Below are positions 1 through 8,114 of a DNA stretch of 36,461 nt, piece after piece (the stretch's first letter is position 1; the number at the start of each line of letters is the position of its first letter). The stretch covers positions 1-36,461 of IMG/VR virus record IMGVR_UViG_3300017963_000506. One strand, given 5' to 3'. This stretch comes from a virus. The position numbers and the translations under genes are program-made. The notes beneath the pieces were generated by a model. That model was not told the origin of the DNA. It was given only the letters and a program-made list of their open reading frames with translations, and ran no database searches.

Positions 1-61
1 CAACGCTCGCGTTGATCAACATTTTGGGGCAAATTATAAGGATGAAAATGGTCAAGAATAA
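1..61 (+). CDS. C-terminal end of a small ORF cut by the window edge
   Basis: An open frame enters from the left edge (codons from base 2) and stops with TAA at 59-61. It ends in residues VDQHFGANYKDENGQE, a charged, protein-like tail. If the window is circular, the frame continues without a stop from a GTG at 36430 at the other end, giving a 30-residue protein. No function can be proposed. The alternative is that these bases are only a leader for the gene at 110. Confidence 0.35.
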   Translation, partial: NARVDQHFGANYKDENGQE

Positions 62-109
62 TCCAGCATATATGCCACAAGCAAAAACCATTGTGATTTG
101 GAGGTAACA

Positions 110-355
110 ATGTCAAAAAACAAATCACCTAAAATCGTCTGGCGAAACCCATATTTTCGTCTGATCTACAAGCCCAAGGACAAGGCATGTGACGAAAATT
201 GGATTGTCGAGCGAAGGAAATGTGATAGCATGGGTCAGGAATATTGGGAATACGTTTGGGCCAAAGAATCCTTTGGCCTAGTTCGATGGGAAACCATAGA
301 GACTTTCATTAGCGAAGTCGGTCAATGGTTTTTGGAGGGAACAAATGAATCCTGA
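110..355 (+). CDS. hypothetical protein, 81 aa
   Basis: I do not recognise this protein. The start ATG at 110 is chosen because GGAGG-like sequence (TTGGAGGTAAC) lies a few bases upstream. A TTG twelve bases earlier overlaps that site and is unlikely. The product is rich in Trp, Lys and Glu (WRNPYFRLIYK near the N-terminus, YWEYVW in the middle) with no membrane segment. It overlaps the next small gene by 11 bases, so the two are probably translated together in the cluster ahead of the terminase genes. Confidence 0.6.
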   Translation: MSKNKSPKIVWRNPYFRLIYKPKDKACDENWIVERRKCDSMGQEYWEYVWAKESFGLVRWETIETFISEVGQWFLEGTNES

Positions 356-524
356 AACCCTCAAGACCATCGCCGACCTTCTCAGGTCTGAAGCCGATGA
401 AATCGAATTGGCCGTCAAGCGCGAAATTCCAGCCGAAAAAATTTTCGCAGATCTTGAGAGAATCTTCACAGATATCCGGGATCAAATAGCAGCAGAAAGA
501 CGGAGGCAATTCAAATGCCACTAA
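345..524 (+). CDS. small charged helical protein, 59 aa
   Basis: The ATG at 345 follows a good ribosome-binding site (TTGGAGGGA) and overlaps the end of the previous gene by 11 bases. The 59-residue product begins MNPETLKTIADLLRSEADEI and is almost entirely predicted helix, with alternating acidic and basic residues, ending in a basic RRRQFKCH tail. Function unknown. Strong initiation signals and coupling to the upstream gene are the reason to keep it. Confidence 0.5.
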   Translation: MNPETLKTIADLLRSEADEIELAVKREIPAEKIFADLERIFTDIRDQIAAERRRQFKCH

Positions 525-592
525 TAAAAAAATCCTTTTGGCCTTATGGATGGTGTCGCAAAGTGCTACAGAAGAAAAAAGTTGTAATATAA
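515..592 (+). CDS. possible micro-ORF, 25 aa, basic
   Basis: An ATG at 515 lies eight bases after a GGAGG (502-506) and overlaps the previous stop. It encodes 25 residues, MPLIKKSFWPYGWCRKVLQK followed by KKVVI, rich in Lys and aromatic residues. Start signal and overlap resemble the neighbouring genes, but at this length the frame could be chance. Confidence 0.25.
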   Translation: MPLIKKSFWPYGWCRKVLQKKKVVI

Positions 593-615
593 CCCAACAA
601 AAATAAAATAAAAGT

Positions 616-1182
616 ATGAATTCTGGAAAACCATGGGATAAATTACCAAAGGAAACGCAAAGGGCATATTCTGCTTTTTTGCGGTATCTTGAGCTTGGAA
701 ATGCCCGCCAACAGATTGAAATTGTTAAGATTTGCAAGGCGGCCCCCTGTACAGTTAATGGCTGGTTTCAAAAATACCGCTGGAAAGATCGGGCCGAGGC
801 TTATGACCGCTATATTTTTGAGAAATCCGTTGAAAATCGGGTTGAATCCCGAGAGAAAGCTCGTCAACGTGCCATCGATAACATTGACGAAATCATTATG
901 TGCCTTATGGATATACTTAGGGGGAAATGTGTTGGAGGGGATCTGGATACACGTGGCGAACCAATCGTCAAACCGTCAACCCGGCTTCAAGCCGGGATCC
1001 ATCTCCTTGGGATTTCTGGAGTTACAATTCCGAAACGGATGGAAATCAGCGGGCCCGATGGTTCCGAAATACAGCTATCTGCCCGGAGAGCCATTAGTCA
1101 ACTTTCGGACGAAAAGCTTCAAGCCCTTGACGCGGCTTTTGTTGAGGTCAAGCAATTGACGGAGGGAGAAGGCGATGAATGA
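616..1182 (+). CDS. terS: terminase small subunit (putative)
   Basis: The 188-residue protein has the layout of phage small terminases. The N-terminal third holds a predicted helix-turn-helix (SAFLRYLELG, then a helix ending in CTVNGWFQKYRWKDRAEAYD) of the type that binds the packaging site. A long helical region follows (residues 60-95), then a variable C-terminus. The WFQKYRWKDRAEAYD pattern is typical of the family. It sits just before the large terminase with two tiny genes between. No good Shine-Dalgarno site precedes the ATG; the leader is A/T-rich, so translation may be weak. Expected role: recognise phage DNA and load the large subunit. Confidence 0.75.
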   Translation: MNSGKPWDKLPKETQRAYSAFLRYLELGNARQQIEIVKICKAAPCTVNGWFQKYRWKDRAEAYDRYIFEKSVENRVESREKARQRAIDNIDEIIMCLMDILRGKCVGGDLDTRGEPIVKPSTRLQAGIHLLGISGVTIPKRMEISGPDGSEIQLSARRAISQLSDEKLQALDAAFVEVKQLTEGEGDE

Positions 1183-1405
1183 TCAAGACTGTGAATGCAG
1201 GGAATGCCAAGAAAGAAATGAGCCTCTTTGGATCAGTAATCACGCTGAAAAACTATTTGTTCTTTTGATGCAACTTAAAATAGCTTTGATCTCTCATTCC
1301 GAAGCCCAAACTCTTTACGAATCCATGGAAGGTTGTTGCGATTCGGAGGGGATGAACCTGATTCGTGACATTCTCAAGCGCTTCGATCCGGAGTTTCACC
1401 ATTGA
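1175..1405 (+). CDS. hypothetical Cys-rich small protein, 76 aa
   Basis: Overlaps the small terminase by eight bases. The N-terminus carries CECRECQE, a possible metal-binding knuckle, and a CC pair lies near residue 53 (EGCCDSEGM). The middle is helical (AEKLFVLLMQLKIALI). Not recognised. Position between the terminase genes suggests coordinated late expression but does not reveal a job. Confidence 0.6.
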   Translation: MNDQDCECRECQERNEPLWISNHAEKLFVLLMQLKIALISHSEAQTLYESMEGCCDSEGMNLIRDILKRFDPEFHH

Positions 1406-1491
1406 TGCTTACCCTTTGGGTCATAATTGCCTGGGTTGTCATAGTGGCAATCCTTTTAATTGCCACAAGGAAAATAGGGGATGATGACTAA
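1405..1491 (+). CDS. single-pass membrane micropeptide, 28 aa
   Basis: The start overlaps the previous stop (TGATG) and the stop overlaps the start of the large terminase. The 28 residues are almost entirely one transmembrane helix (LWVIIAWVVIVAILLIA) followed by TRKIGDDD. A membrane peptide translationally wedged between terminase genes is odd; it may mainly keep ribosomes running into the large-terminase start, or be a real membrane peptide. Its overlaps on both sides favour translation. Confidence 0.45.
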   Translation: MLTLWVIIAWVVIVAILLIATRKIGDDD

Positions 1492-2950
1492 TCCCTCCGA
1501 AATTTTTGCTTCGCTTCCGGAATCTGAAATCCGACGCATTATTGACGCTGAAAAGGCCCGCCGATCCCTGAAGGAATTCATCCGACAAGCTTGGCATGTT
1601 CATCATCCACAATCTGCATTTGTGGACAATTGGCACATTGGGGTCATAGCGGAGCATCTTGAAGCGGTTTCAAAGGGCCAAATCAAGCGATTGATTATCA
1701 ACATTCCCCCCAGATTCCTGAAATCATTTATAGTTTCCGTATATTGGCCGGCGTGGGAATGGATAGATAATCCCCACTTGCAATACATAGCCTCAGCAGC
1801 TGCCAATGACGTTGTGCTCAGGGACGCCCGGCATCATAGGGAGGTTTGCACTTCCGATTGGTACCAGAAATCTTTCCTCCCCGAATGGAAATTCGACACC
1901 AATCAGGACGCAAAAGGTTATTTTGTGAATTCCGCCGGCGGGGCCCGTCTTTCAAGATCCACAGGCCAGAGAATCCAAGGCATGGGTGCCCGACGGATCA
2001 TCATTGACGATCCCATTGATGCCGGCGATGCATTTTCAGACAAAAAGCAACTTATTGAACATGTTCGTTTTTTCGACACTAAACTCTCAACCCGCCTAAA
2101 TGATCCCGACAATGACCCCATCGTTTTGATCATGCAACGATTGCATCAAAGGGATCTTGCTGGCCACCTTTTGGAACAAGGGGGCTGGGAATTGGTCTGT
2201 CTACCAAATGAATTTGACGGGATCCGTCGAACCACTGTTCTTGGGGCCTACGATCCACGCAAAGAAAAAGGAGAGCTTCTTTTTCCCAAAAGACTTTCGA
2301 GGGAGGGAACCGAGCGGAAAAAAATCCAGCTTGGTTTATCAGCCTACACTGGCCAATTTCAACAGCAACCCTCACCGGCCGGCGGGATGATTTTCAAAGA
2401 ATCGACCTTCCAATATTGGCTACCAGACAAGCTTCCTGAAATGGATTATGTCATTGGATCTTGGGATTGCACTTTTGGATCTACCACCTCAGACGCTGAT
2501 TTCGTCGTGGGCCAAACATGGGGGGCTTGCGGAGCAAAAAGGTACTTACTTCATCCCCAAGAAAAGCGTCGAATGACAGTTCCAGACATGGTTGAAGCTA
2601 TCAAGGAGCAAGTCCGTAAATGGCCCAATCTAAGGGCGGTAATAATTGAAAACAAAGCCAAGGGAAAAGAAGTGATTGATGCGCTAAGTCGGGAAATACC
2701 AGGTTTAATTGGCTGGAACCCCACGGGTCAATCAAAGCAGGGCCGGGCTTATGCTGTAACGCCCCTTTTTGAAGCTGGGCAAATATTTTTCCCACACCCT
2801 GAATATTACGGATGGGTTCGGGATGATTTCAAACCCGAAATCCTGACTTTTCCGGCGGCCCGTCATGATGATCAAGTGGACGCGATGACCATGGCTCTGA
2901 TTTGGATGTCCGATTATTCAAAGCCATGGTTTGGGACGTTGGGAAAATGA
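1481..2950 (+). CDS. terL: terminase large subunit
   Basis: ATP-driven DNA packaging motor and headful/cos nuclease. The N-terminal ATPase has a deviant Walker A (IPPRFLKS, residues 75-82) and a Walker B ending in acidic residues (RRIIIDDPID, 171-180). The C-terminal RNase H-like nuclease shows Asp329 (VIGSWDCTF), Glu390 (AVIIENKAKG) and HDDQVDA (462-468), the three expected acidic sites. At 489 residues the length is normal. Start: ATG at 1481 or the next codon, after AATAGGGGATG. The gene follows small terminase and two small genes; a short gap follows it. Confidence 0.93.
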   Translation: MMTNPSEIFASLPESEIRRIIDAEKARRSLKEFIRQAWHVHHPQSAFVDNWHIGVIAEHLEAVSKGQIKRLIINIPPRFLKSFIVSVYWPAWEWIDNPHLQYIASAAANDVVLRDARHHREVCTSDWYQKSFLPEWKFDTNQDAKGYFVNSAGGARLSRSTGQRIQGMGARRIIIDDPIDAGDAFSDKKQLIEHVRFFDTKLSTRLNDPDNDPIVLIMQRLHQRDLAGHLLEQGGWELVCLPNEFDGIRRTTVLGAYDPRKEKGELLFPKRLSREGTERKKIQLGLSAYTGQFQQQPSPAGGMIFKESTFQYWLPDKLPEMDYVIGSWDCTFGSTTSDADFVVGQTWGACGAKRYLLHPQEKRRMTVPDMVEAIKEQVRKWPNLRAVIIENKAKGKEVIDALSREIPGLIGWNPTGQSKQGRAYAVTPLFEAGQIFFPHPEYYGWVRDDFKPEILTFPAARHDDQVDAMTMALIWMSDYSKPWFGTLGK

Positions 2951-2977
2951 CTTTTGAAGAAAAAATAGGGGATAATA

Positions 2978-3283
2978 ATGACAACTAGGATCCTATTGAA
3001 CTTATGGATTGAATCATTGATACTGAATGTTCGTCGAGAACCCGATGAATTTGGGGTTCTGTTCTATCCAATTGGTGATAATGTTAGGCATTTTGAATTA
3101 CTTTCCGAAATTGGCTTGGCCAAAAGAATCGGAAATATAGACCCGACTATTAGACACTATAAATTCATTTTGTCCGAATTGGACAGCATTACAGAGGAAG
3201 GGCTTGAGAAATGTCTTCACAGTGAGCTCAATCATTCATTGGGGTGGTATTTGACATCCCTGATAAACGAGATTGAAAGCTAA
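2978..3283 (+). CDS. hypothetical protein, 101 aa
   Basis: Not recognised. A soluble 101-residue protein, with a helical N-terminus and a C-terminal helix ending SLINEIES. Its ribosome-binding segment (AAAATAGGGGAT then ATG) is nearly the same as that of the large terminase, as if the start region had been duplicated. It is the last gene before a 455-base gene-free stretch. Confidence 0.6.
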   Translation: MTTRILLNLWIESLILNVRREPDEFGVLFYPIGDNVRHFELLSEIGLAKRIGNIDPTIRHYKFILSELDSITEEGLEKCLHSELNHSLGWYLTSLINEIES

Positions 3284-3738
3284 CGCCTTGATATCATTAA
3301 CCTTTTTCCATGACAATACCTCCAAATAGGCGAAAATCCCTAAACTACCGAAATCATTACAAAAAAGATAGGCCTAGAATCCATTTTCTTGATCTCCGAT
3401 GGATGTTAGTATCCTTAAAAATAGCGCCGATTCTGATGCCATTTAGACTCCTCTAAAGGCCCGGAAAAGGCCAAAAATTACGGATACTTAACAAAATATG
3501 CAAAAATTTCATAGTTTTTCCTCAAAACGGCCAAATAATCACAAAAATCATAAAAATCAGTATGAAAAAAGTGCTAAAATGACTGCAAAAGTTGCGGGAT
3601 TCTTCGGGTTTTCCCCTGAAATAACAAAGATCACAGCGGAAATCATTGAGTTTTTCGTGTTCAAGTTGGCACCCCGTTTGCAATATATAAGGGCATGAAC
3701 GCAACACAAACCAACAAAGGAAGAAAGGAAGAAAGAAA
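3284..3738 (-). other. 455-base gene-free stretch with a minus-strand structured element
   Basis: No convincing + strand gene. On the minus strand, 3444 down to 3311 holds a copy of the leader element found at 8428, 15082 and 24914: AAATGGC, CAGAATCGGCG, a GATTCT arm, the GTAATGATTTCGGTAGTTTA block (3360-3341), then GGAGG (3323-3319) and an ATG at 3311 that meets a stop after four codons. An inverted repeat ATCCAT/ATGGAT lies inside it. The right half is A/T-rich, with three 9-base tandem units ending in ATCAC, ATCAT and ATCAG (3535-3561). A weak frame at 3498-3698 is probably not a gene. Confidence 0.5.
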
Positions 3739-4014
3739 ATGACAATTGCTCAAGCAATCGCCAGAAGATTCAACAACGATGGGATGAATTTCAAGGACAA
3801 AGACGGTCATTATTTGACAGAAGTTCTTGAGGATACCTCGATTCGGGAAGATTGGCGGGATGGATATAGGACTGGTGATGTGATCCGTTATACATTTATG
3901 GATCAATCCGTAATTACAGTAGCTGGCGACGGATGGGACCTCGGATATGGGCTCTGTTATTGCTGGCGATCTTGCCCCAATGAAGATTGTCCAATCCATG
4001 GGAGTCAATCATGA
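3739..4014 (+). CDS. hypothetical protein, 91 aa
   Basis: Preceded by a purine-rich leader (GGAAGAAAGAAA) rather than a canonical GGAGG. The centre, DVIRYTFMDQSVITVAGDGW followed by DLGYG, resembles small phage and plasmid proteins with an F-x-D-x-S-x-I ... W-D pattern. It ends with paired cysteines (CYCW, CPNEDC) that could bind metal. No known function. First of three overlapping small genes. Confidence 0.6.
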   Translation: MTIAQAIARRFNNDGMNFKDKDGHYLTEVLEDTSIREDWRDGYRTGDVIRYTFMDQSVITVAGDGWDLGYGLCYCWRSCPNEDCPIHGSQS

Positions 4015-4274
4015 CCATCATGGCCTACAAAGGGAAGAATAAGCCTAAGCCGCGACGAGTTCTCAAAGCCGAGACCCGTCCGGCTTCCTACGATCTTGCC
4101 GAAAAACATCGAAGGGAAAAGGCTTGGGTGAAATTCACGCTGATTCAGGCAGGTGGCAAGATCAAACAAGCCGCTGAATCGGCCAAGGAAAAATACGGCA
4201 CTTTCTGGCGAAAATGTCAGAGACACGATCTCTTGGATTTTGCCAAACAACTCAGAAAGGGGAGAAAACAATGA
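4011..4274 (+). CDS. Fis-type helix-turn-helix DNA-binding protein (putative)
   Basis: ATG at 4011 overlaps the previous stop (ATGA) with GGAG six bases upstream. The 87-residue product has a very basic N-terminus (KGKNKPKPRRV) and a C-terminal half resembling the Fis/NtrC HTH: a helix with AGGKIKQAAESA, a turn, then KYGTFWRKCQRHDLLDF. That matches the family's pattern of G-G-N-x3-A-A followed by T-x-x-R-K. A transcription or nucleoid-type regulator of phage genes is plausible. No other domain is present. Confidence 0.55.
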   Translation: MTIMAYKGKNKPKPRRVLKAETRPASYDLAEKHRREKAWVKFTLIQAGGKIKQAAESAKEKYGTFWRKCQRHDLLDFAKQLRKGRKQ

Positions 4275-4573
4275 AAAGACAACCGTTGAGTAATGGATCT
4301 TGGTTCGATTTGGACAAAGCAACCAAGTATGGTGAGGATTCATGGTGGGATGGGTCTAACCATGTGTCGAAAGCCACCGGATCAAAAACTGAACACGAAG
4401 CCCTTTACCGGACCGCAAAAGGGAAATGGGTCCTAAATTGTTGGTCTCAATGGCAAGGGACAATTGAGACCTGGGAAATTATCGATGAAGACGAAGCGGC
4501 CAGATGGTTAAGCCGCAATAATTGTGATTTTCCCGCAGAAATGGAACCCTTAATAGCGGAAATGGAGATTTAA
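4271..4573 (+). CDS. conserved hypothetical phage/plasmid protein, 100 aa
   Basis: ATG at 4271 overlaps the preceding stop (ATGA) and has GGGGAG upstream. The sequence is rich in tryptophan and has a pattern I associate with a small protein family of unknown role: WWDGSNHVSKATGS, EALYRTAKGKWVLNCWSQWQ, then DEDEAARWLSRNN. It is probably a compact beta-sheet domain with a C-terminal helix. End of the small cluster; a hairpin and a promoter-like site follow. Confidence 0.6.
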   Translation: MKRQPLSNGSWFDLDKATKYGEDSWWDGSNHVSKATGSKTEHEALYRTAKGKWVLNCWSQWQGTIETWEIIDEDEAARWLSRNNCDFPAEMEPLIAEMEI

Positions 4574-4582
4574 CTTCCTCTT

Positions 4583-4605
4583 GTTTCAAACCGTTGGCTT
4601 GAAAC
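4583..4605 (+). terminator. hairpin after the small-gene cluster, possible terminator
   Basis: GTTTCAA at 4583-4589 pairs perfectly with TTGAAAC at 4599-4605, with an inner CC/GG pair. The sequence after it is C/T-rich (CCCCCTCTT) rather than a T run, so termination is uncertain. It sits between the last small gene and the promoter-like site ahead of the portal gene. Confidence 0.4.
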
Positions 4606-4629
4606 CCCCCTCTTCCAAATCACCGAAAT

Positions 4630-4660
4630 TTGACAAATAGGCCCAATCCTGTCATATCTA
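4630..4660 (+). promoter_or_regulatory. TTGACAAATAG promoter-like site before the portal gene
   Basis: A perfect -35 box (TTGACA, 4630-4635) begins a motif shared with three other gene junctions (5922, 18036, 28774). Possible -10 sequences are CATATC (17-base spacer) or TATCTA (19). Transcription would start at or very near the portal ATG at 4665. Confidence 0.4.
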
Positions 4661-4664
4661 AGAT

Positions 4665-5924
4665 ATGGCTATTAAGGATTGGTTTAGGCGGAATAAGGTC
4701 AAATCTGATGACTCGGAAACCGGACAAAAGGACTACCAGCTTGTCGTGTATATGCGATCGGACGGCTTTATTCCGGCTATACAATTTTCCGGGGATAACT
4801 TGGAAACCCTTCTCGAAGCGTCAACTTTTTCTTACGCTTGCATTTCTGGAAACTCCGAAGCGATCGCTTCGCTCCCAGCAATAGTTCAAAGGGCCGGAAA
4901 AGCCAATGAAGACAAATGGGTTGAGATCTCAACTCATCCCCTAAATGATCTAATTAAGCACCCATTTGGCACAAATGGCAATCTACCTAAATGGTCATGG
5001 AATCAGTTAGTTGAAACCATGGCCCAGCATATTTACCTGACCGGAAACGCATGGCTGAAACCGGCCTTGATCAAGTCTGGAAAAAATCCGCGGATCAAGG
5101 CCGTTTATCTTTTGATTGAGCCGTCAAAAATGAAGGCACGTGAGGGATCCGACGGAGTTCCTATTGAATACCAATATGGATCCGAGAAATATCGGCCAAA
5201 TGAACTGGTAAACATCCAAAATGCGGCCCCCGGATCCCTTTGGAAGGGTCAGTGCCCATTGCATGCGGCAATGAGGGATGTTGAAATTGATCGAACCGCG
5301 CACAATCGCCAGAAGGCCAATCTCGAAAATCGTGTTGCCCCCGGAATCGTTGTCGAAATAGACGGATTTTTCGGACCTACCGAAGAGCAAAAGCAACAAG
5401 TTCTGAAGGAATTGACCGAAAACTACCAAAAAGCCACCCAAGACGGGACCCCCCTTGTCGTGGGAAAAGGCGCAAAAATACATCCCCCAATTCAAGCCGG
5501 TCAAGCTTCTGACATTTTTGATACTCGCAGATTTTCCAGAGATGGGATGCTGGCCGTTTTTCGGACCCCACCTCCCATTGTTGGGATATACGAAAACGCC
5601 ACACTCCAAAATTTCGCCACAGCGACAAAGATTTGGTGGTTAAATGCCCTTTTCCCCATGCTGAATACTATTTATTCGGCATTAAATAACCAATTGATTT
5701 GGCCAATTTATGGGGATCAGGTCCGTCTTTGGTACGATGTAACAGGATCTGATATCGGCTTGACGATCCTAAAAGATCGTGTCGATGTGGCCCAAGGTCT
5801 TGTGAATCTTGGATATCCGACAAATATAGCAGCGAGACGAGTTGGCCTGAACATGGAACATGTGCCGGATTTGGATCTGGCCAATTCTCAGATTGTCGTT
5901 GCAGGAAGAAATACCGAAAATTGA
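4665..5924 (+). CDS. portal protein, HK97 family
   Basis: Dodecameric ring at the head vertex through which DNA enters and the tail attaches. The 419-residue protein shows the family's order: an N-terminal wing, the LTGNAWL motif, VNIQN, a helical stem (HNRQKANLENRVAPGIVVEI), the RFSRDGMLAVFRTPPPIVGI region, then a C-terminal helix around ALFPMLNTIYSALNNQL. No ribosome-binding site precedes the ATG, and a TTGACA box lies 35 bases upstream, so the message may be leaderless. It starts the head operon. Confidence 0.92.
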   Translation: MAIKDWFRRNKVKSDDSETGQKDYQLVVYMRSDGFIPAIQFSGDNLETLLEASTFSYACISGNSEAIASLPAIVQRAGKANEDKWVEISTHPLNDLIKHPFGTNGNLPKWSWNQLVETMAQHIYLTGNAWLKPALIKSGKNPRIKAVYLLIEPSKMKAREGSDGVPIEYQYGSEKYRPNELVNIQNAAPGSLWKGQCPLHAAMRDVEIDRTAHNRQKANLENRVAPGIVVEIDGFFGPTEEQKQQVLKELTENYQKATQDGTPLVVGKGAKIHPPIQAGQASDIFDTRRFSRDGMLAVFRTPPPIVGIYENATLQNFATATKIWWLNALFPMLNTIYSALNNQLIWPIYGDQVRLWYDVTGSDIGLTILKDRVDVAQGLVNLGYPTNIAARRVGLNMEHVPDLDLANSQIVVAGRNTEN

Positions 5925-5927
5925 CAA
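5922..5927 (+). promoter_or_regulatory. TTGACAAATAAG motif at the portal stop
   Basis: The portal stop codon TGA is embedded in TTGACA, followed by AATAAG as at 4630. No good -10 box is seen at 16-18 bases, so this may be a binding motif rather than a working promoter. Confidence 0.25.
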
Positions 5928-5966
5928 ATAAGAATCCTTCAGGCAAGATTTTAAAAGAGGTAATAA

Positions 5967-6599
5967 ATGTCACAAGAAAAACAGGATTCAAAACCAGCAG
6001 AACTCGATGCTTGTGTTGAAGCCCTATTAGCTCAAGGATATTCAGAAGATAGCGCGTGGGCTATTTGTCAATCCCAAATGAAATCTAAGGGATTATTTGC
6101 AGGCGAAATCCAGGGCTATGCTTCCGTTTTTGGAAATGTGGACAAAGATGGCGAGGTGGTAGATAAAGGGGCTTTCGCTCATTGGCTGGAATTGTATAAA
6201 TCACAGGATTTGCCACTTCTTTGGATCCACCAAACCCAACAAATCCCAATTGGGATTACCACAATCCTAAAGGAAGATGATTACGGCCTCTATTATGAAG
6301 CCAAGATCCACAATACCCAACAAGGCCAAGACCTCATCAAGGCCATAGAATCCGGAGCAATTGACTGTTCAAGTTTCAAGTACGGAATTGTCGACTCGTA
6401 TGAAGATGATGGAATTCCTCATCTTTCCGATCTTGCCTTGATCGAGATCTCAGCTGTTACCAAAGGGCTTTCAGCCAATCCGTTGGCCACATTACAAATA
6501 AAAACCAAAGAATATGAGGATTACAAAATTCCAGTGGACAACACTGTGGATATTTTTCAAGCCGAATTGCGGCGTTTTATAAATCAATTTGGAGGATAA
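5967..6599 (+). CDS. prohead protease, HK97 U35 family
   Basis: Serine protease that matures the capsid by cleaving the scaffold domain. GEIQGYASVFGNVDKDGEVV (residues 46-65) is the family hallmark. The catalytic His is His88 in LLWIHQ, and the Ser is in DCSSFKYG (133-140). A short N-terminal extension with two cysteines (ACVEALLAQGYSEDSAWAIC) is seen in many phage versions. AAAGAGG precedes the start. It lies between portal and capsid genes as expected. Confidence 0.9.
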   Translation: MSQEKQDSKPAELDACVEALLAQGYSEDSAWAICQSQMKSKGLFAGEIQGYASVFGNVDKDGEVVDKGAFAHWLELYKSQDLPLLWIHQTQQIPIGITTILKEDDYGLYYEAKIHNTQQGQDLIKAIESGAIDCSSFKYGIVDSYEDDGIPHLSDLALIEISAVTKGLSANPLATLQIKTKEYEDYKIPVDNTVDIFQAELRRFINQFGG

Positions 6600-6601
6600 A
6601 A

Positions 6602-8107
6602 ATGGACAAAATGTTACACAATGACCCGCAAAACGGCGGGCCCAAGGAAATTCGAGAAGGTTTCAAGGCCCTTCAGGAAAAATTTGCTGAGGAAACCAAA
6701 AAAAGGGAAAAAGCAAATCAAGAAGCTTTGACCGAATATCAGGAAAAGACAGGTAAAACCCTTGAGGAACTAAAAGCCGAATTTGCCGAAAAAGCCAAGG
6801 AAATCAATGACCGCATTGACAATCTTGAGCTTGCAAGGCCGCCAACGAAACCCGAAGGCCAAAAAACCATCGGTCAAATGATCCATGAATCTGAGGTCTA
6901 TAAAAACCGTTGGTCTCAGAAAAATGTTGGAGCCTTGGCAGGATCTCCAGGAGTAAAAGTCCCATCCTTGACCGGCGGATCCAAGGCAACAATTCTAGGA
7001 TCCACTGAATTGAGCGGTTTGGTGATTCCCAAATATAGGCCCGGTGTTGTCGAAGATGCTTTTGACGAGATGGGCCTTGTGGATGTCATTGCTCGAATTC
7101 CGGCCCCTGGAACCGAGTCGGTGATTGTCCGAAAAGAGACTAGAACATCTCATTTTGGATATGTTCATACCCTTTCCACTTCGGCCGTTGCTGGTGACGT
7201 GACTCCAGTTGACGAAATTGTAGTTGATTCAACTGACGGTTTTGTGGCGGGAACATATGTCAGGATCTGGGCCACAGCAACAGGAATGCACCGACATTTG
7301 ATTGACACTGTTGACACTGGAAACAGCAAATTGACTTTCGCTTCGGCCGTCATTGATTACGCCGTTGCCGAAGATGACAATATCACCTCAGAGGTTTACG
7401 GAGCAACAGCCGAATCAGCGACAAAACCCTATGGTTTCGCGGAGTTTGAAAACGTAACCGAAACCATGAAAACATTGGCTGTTCTACTTGGGATTACCAA
7501 ACAAAGATTGAATGCGGCTCCAATGCTAGATTCTTGGATCCGCCGTGTTCTTGTTGAGCGAGCAAAAAAGATCCTTTCTTGGCATTTGATGTATGGCGAT
7601 GATGCTAATGCTGGGGAACTCGCCGGATTTGCTTCGGAAACTGGCGTCCAGACCTATGCTTGGAGTGGTGGAGTCGTTGGGGATACCCGAGCCGATGCGG
7701 TTTTGAAAGCAAGTCTTCTGATTGCTGGGGATCCCAATCTTGTACTGGTACTCAACAAGCGGGATTGGATGAACATTTACTTGGAAAAAGCTTCTAGTGA
7801 TGGCCATTACATTAATACTCGACAAGGTCCGACATTGATCGTCAACCAAGGACCAGGTCGGCGTTATTTGAGTTCATTCCCAGTGGTTCTTGATGATGCT
7901 ATTGTTGATGGAGATTTTCTCCTATTGGATCCCGCAAGGGCTTCGGAGCTTTACGACCAGCAAACATCTGAGATCCAAATAGGCTACATCGATGACCAGT
8001 TCGCAAAAAATGAACTGACTGTCAGGTATGATGAAACCCTATTACACTCCATTAACTCCGTTTTCGCCTATGTACATGGTGAATTCGATTCGGCCCCGAG
8101 CGCATAG
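6602..8107 (+). CDS. major capsid protein with N-terminal scaffold domain, HK97 fold
   Basis: 501 residues. Residues 15-78 form a charged coiled coil (KEIREGFKALQEKFAEETKK and on), the delta domain expected to act as scaffold and be cut away by the upstream protease. No separate scaffold gene is present. The mature part begins with the flexible SQKNVGALAGSPG region and includes TKQRLNAAPMLDSWIRRVL and NQGPGRRYLSSFPVVLDDAI, typical of the HK97 fold. A beta-rich insertion around residues 193-265 (TPVDEIVVDSTDGFVAGTYV) looks like an added surface domain. Three bases separate it from the protease gene. Confidence 0.9.
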   Translation: MDKMLHNDPQNGGPKEIREGFKALQEKFAEETKKREKANQEALTEYQEKTGKTLEELKAEFAEKAKEINDRIDNLELARPPTKPEGQKTIGQMIHESEVYKNRWSQKNVGALAGSPGVKVPSLTGGSKATILGSTELSGLVIPKYRPGVVEDAFDEMGLVDVIARIPAPGTESVIVRKETRTSHFGYVHTLSTSAVAGDVTPVDEIVVDSTDGFVAGTYVRIWATATGMHRHLIDTVDTGNSKLTFASAVIDYAVAEDDNITSEVYGATAESATKPYGFAEFENVTETMKTLAVLLGITKQRLNAAPMLDSWIRRVLVERAKKILSWHLMYGDDANAGELAGFASETGVQTYAWSGGVVGDTRADAVLKASLLIAGDPNLVLVLNKRDWMNIYLEKASSDGHYINTRQGPTLIVNQGPGRRYLSSFPVVLDDAIVDGDFLLLDPARASELYDQQTSEIQIGYIDDQFAKNELTVRYDETLLHSINSVFAYVHGEFDSAPSA

Positions 8108-8114
8108 GTGCTAA

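Noticed and set aside
689-1159. 156-codon frame overlapping the small terminase
   Set aside because: Entirely inside a gene with family motifs in the other frame.
3498-3698. 66-codon + strand frame in the gene-free stretch
   Set aside because: No ribosome-binding site, low-complexity Asn/His/Lys codons from tandem repeats, and overlap with the A/T-rich part; likely chance.
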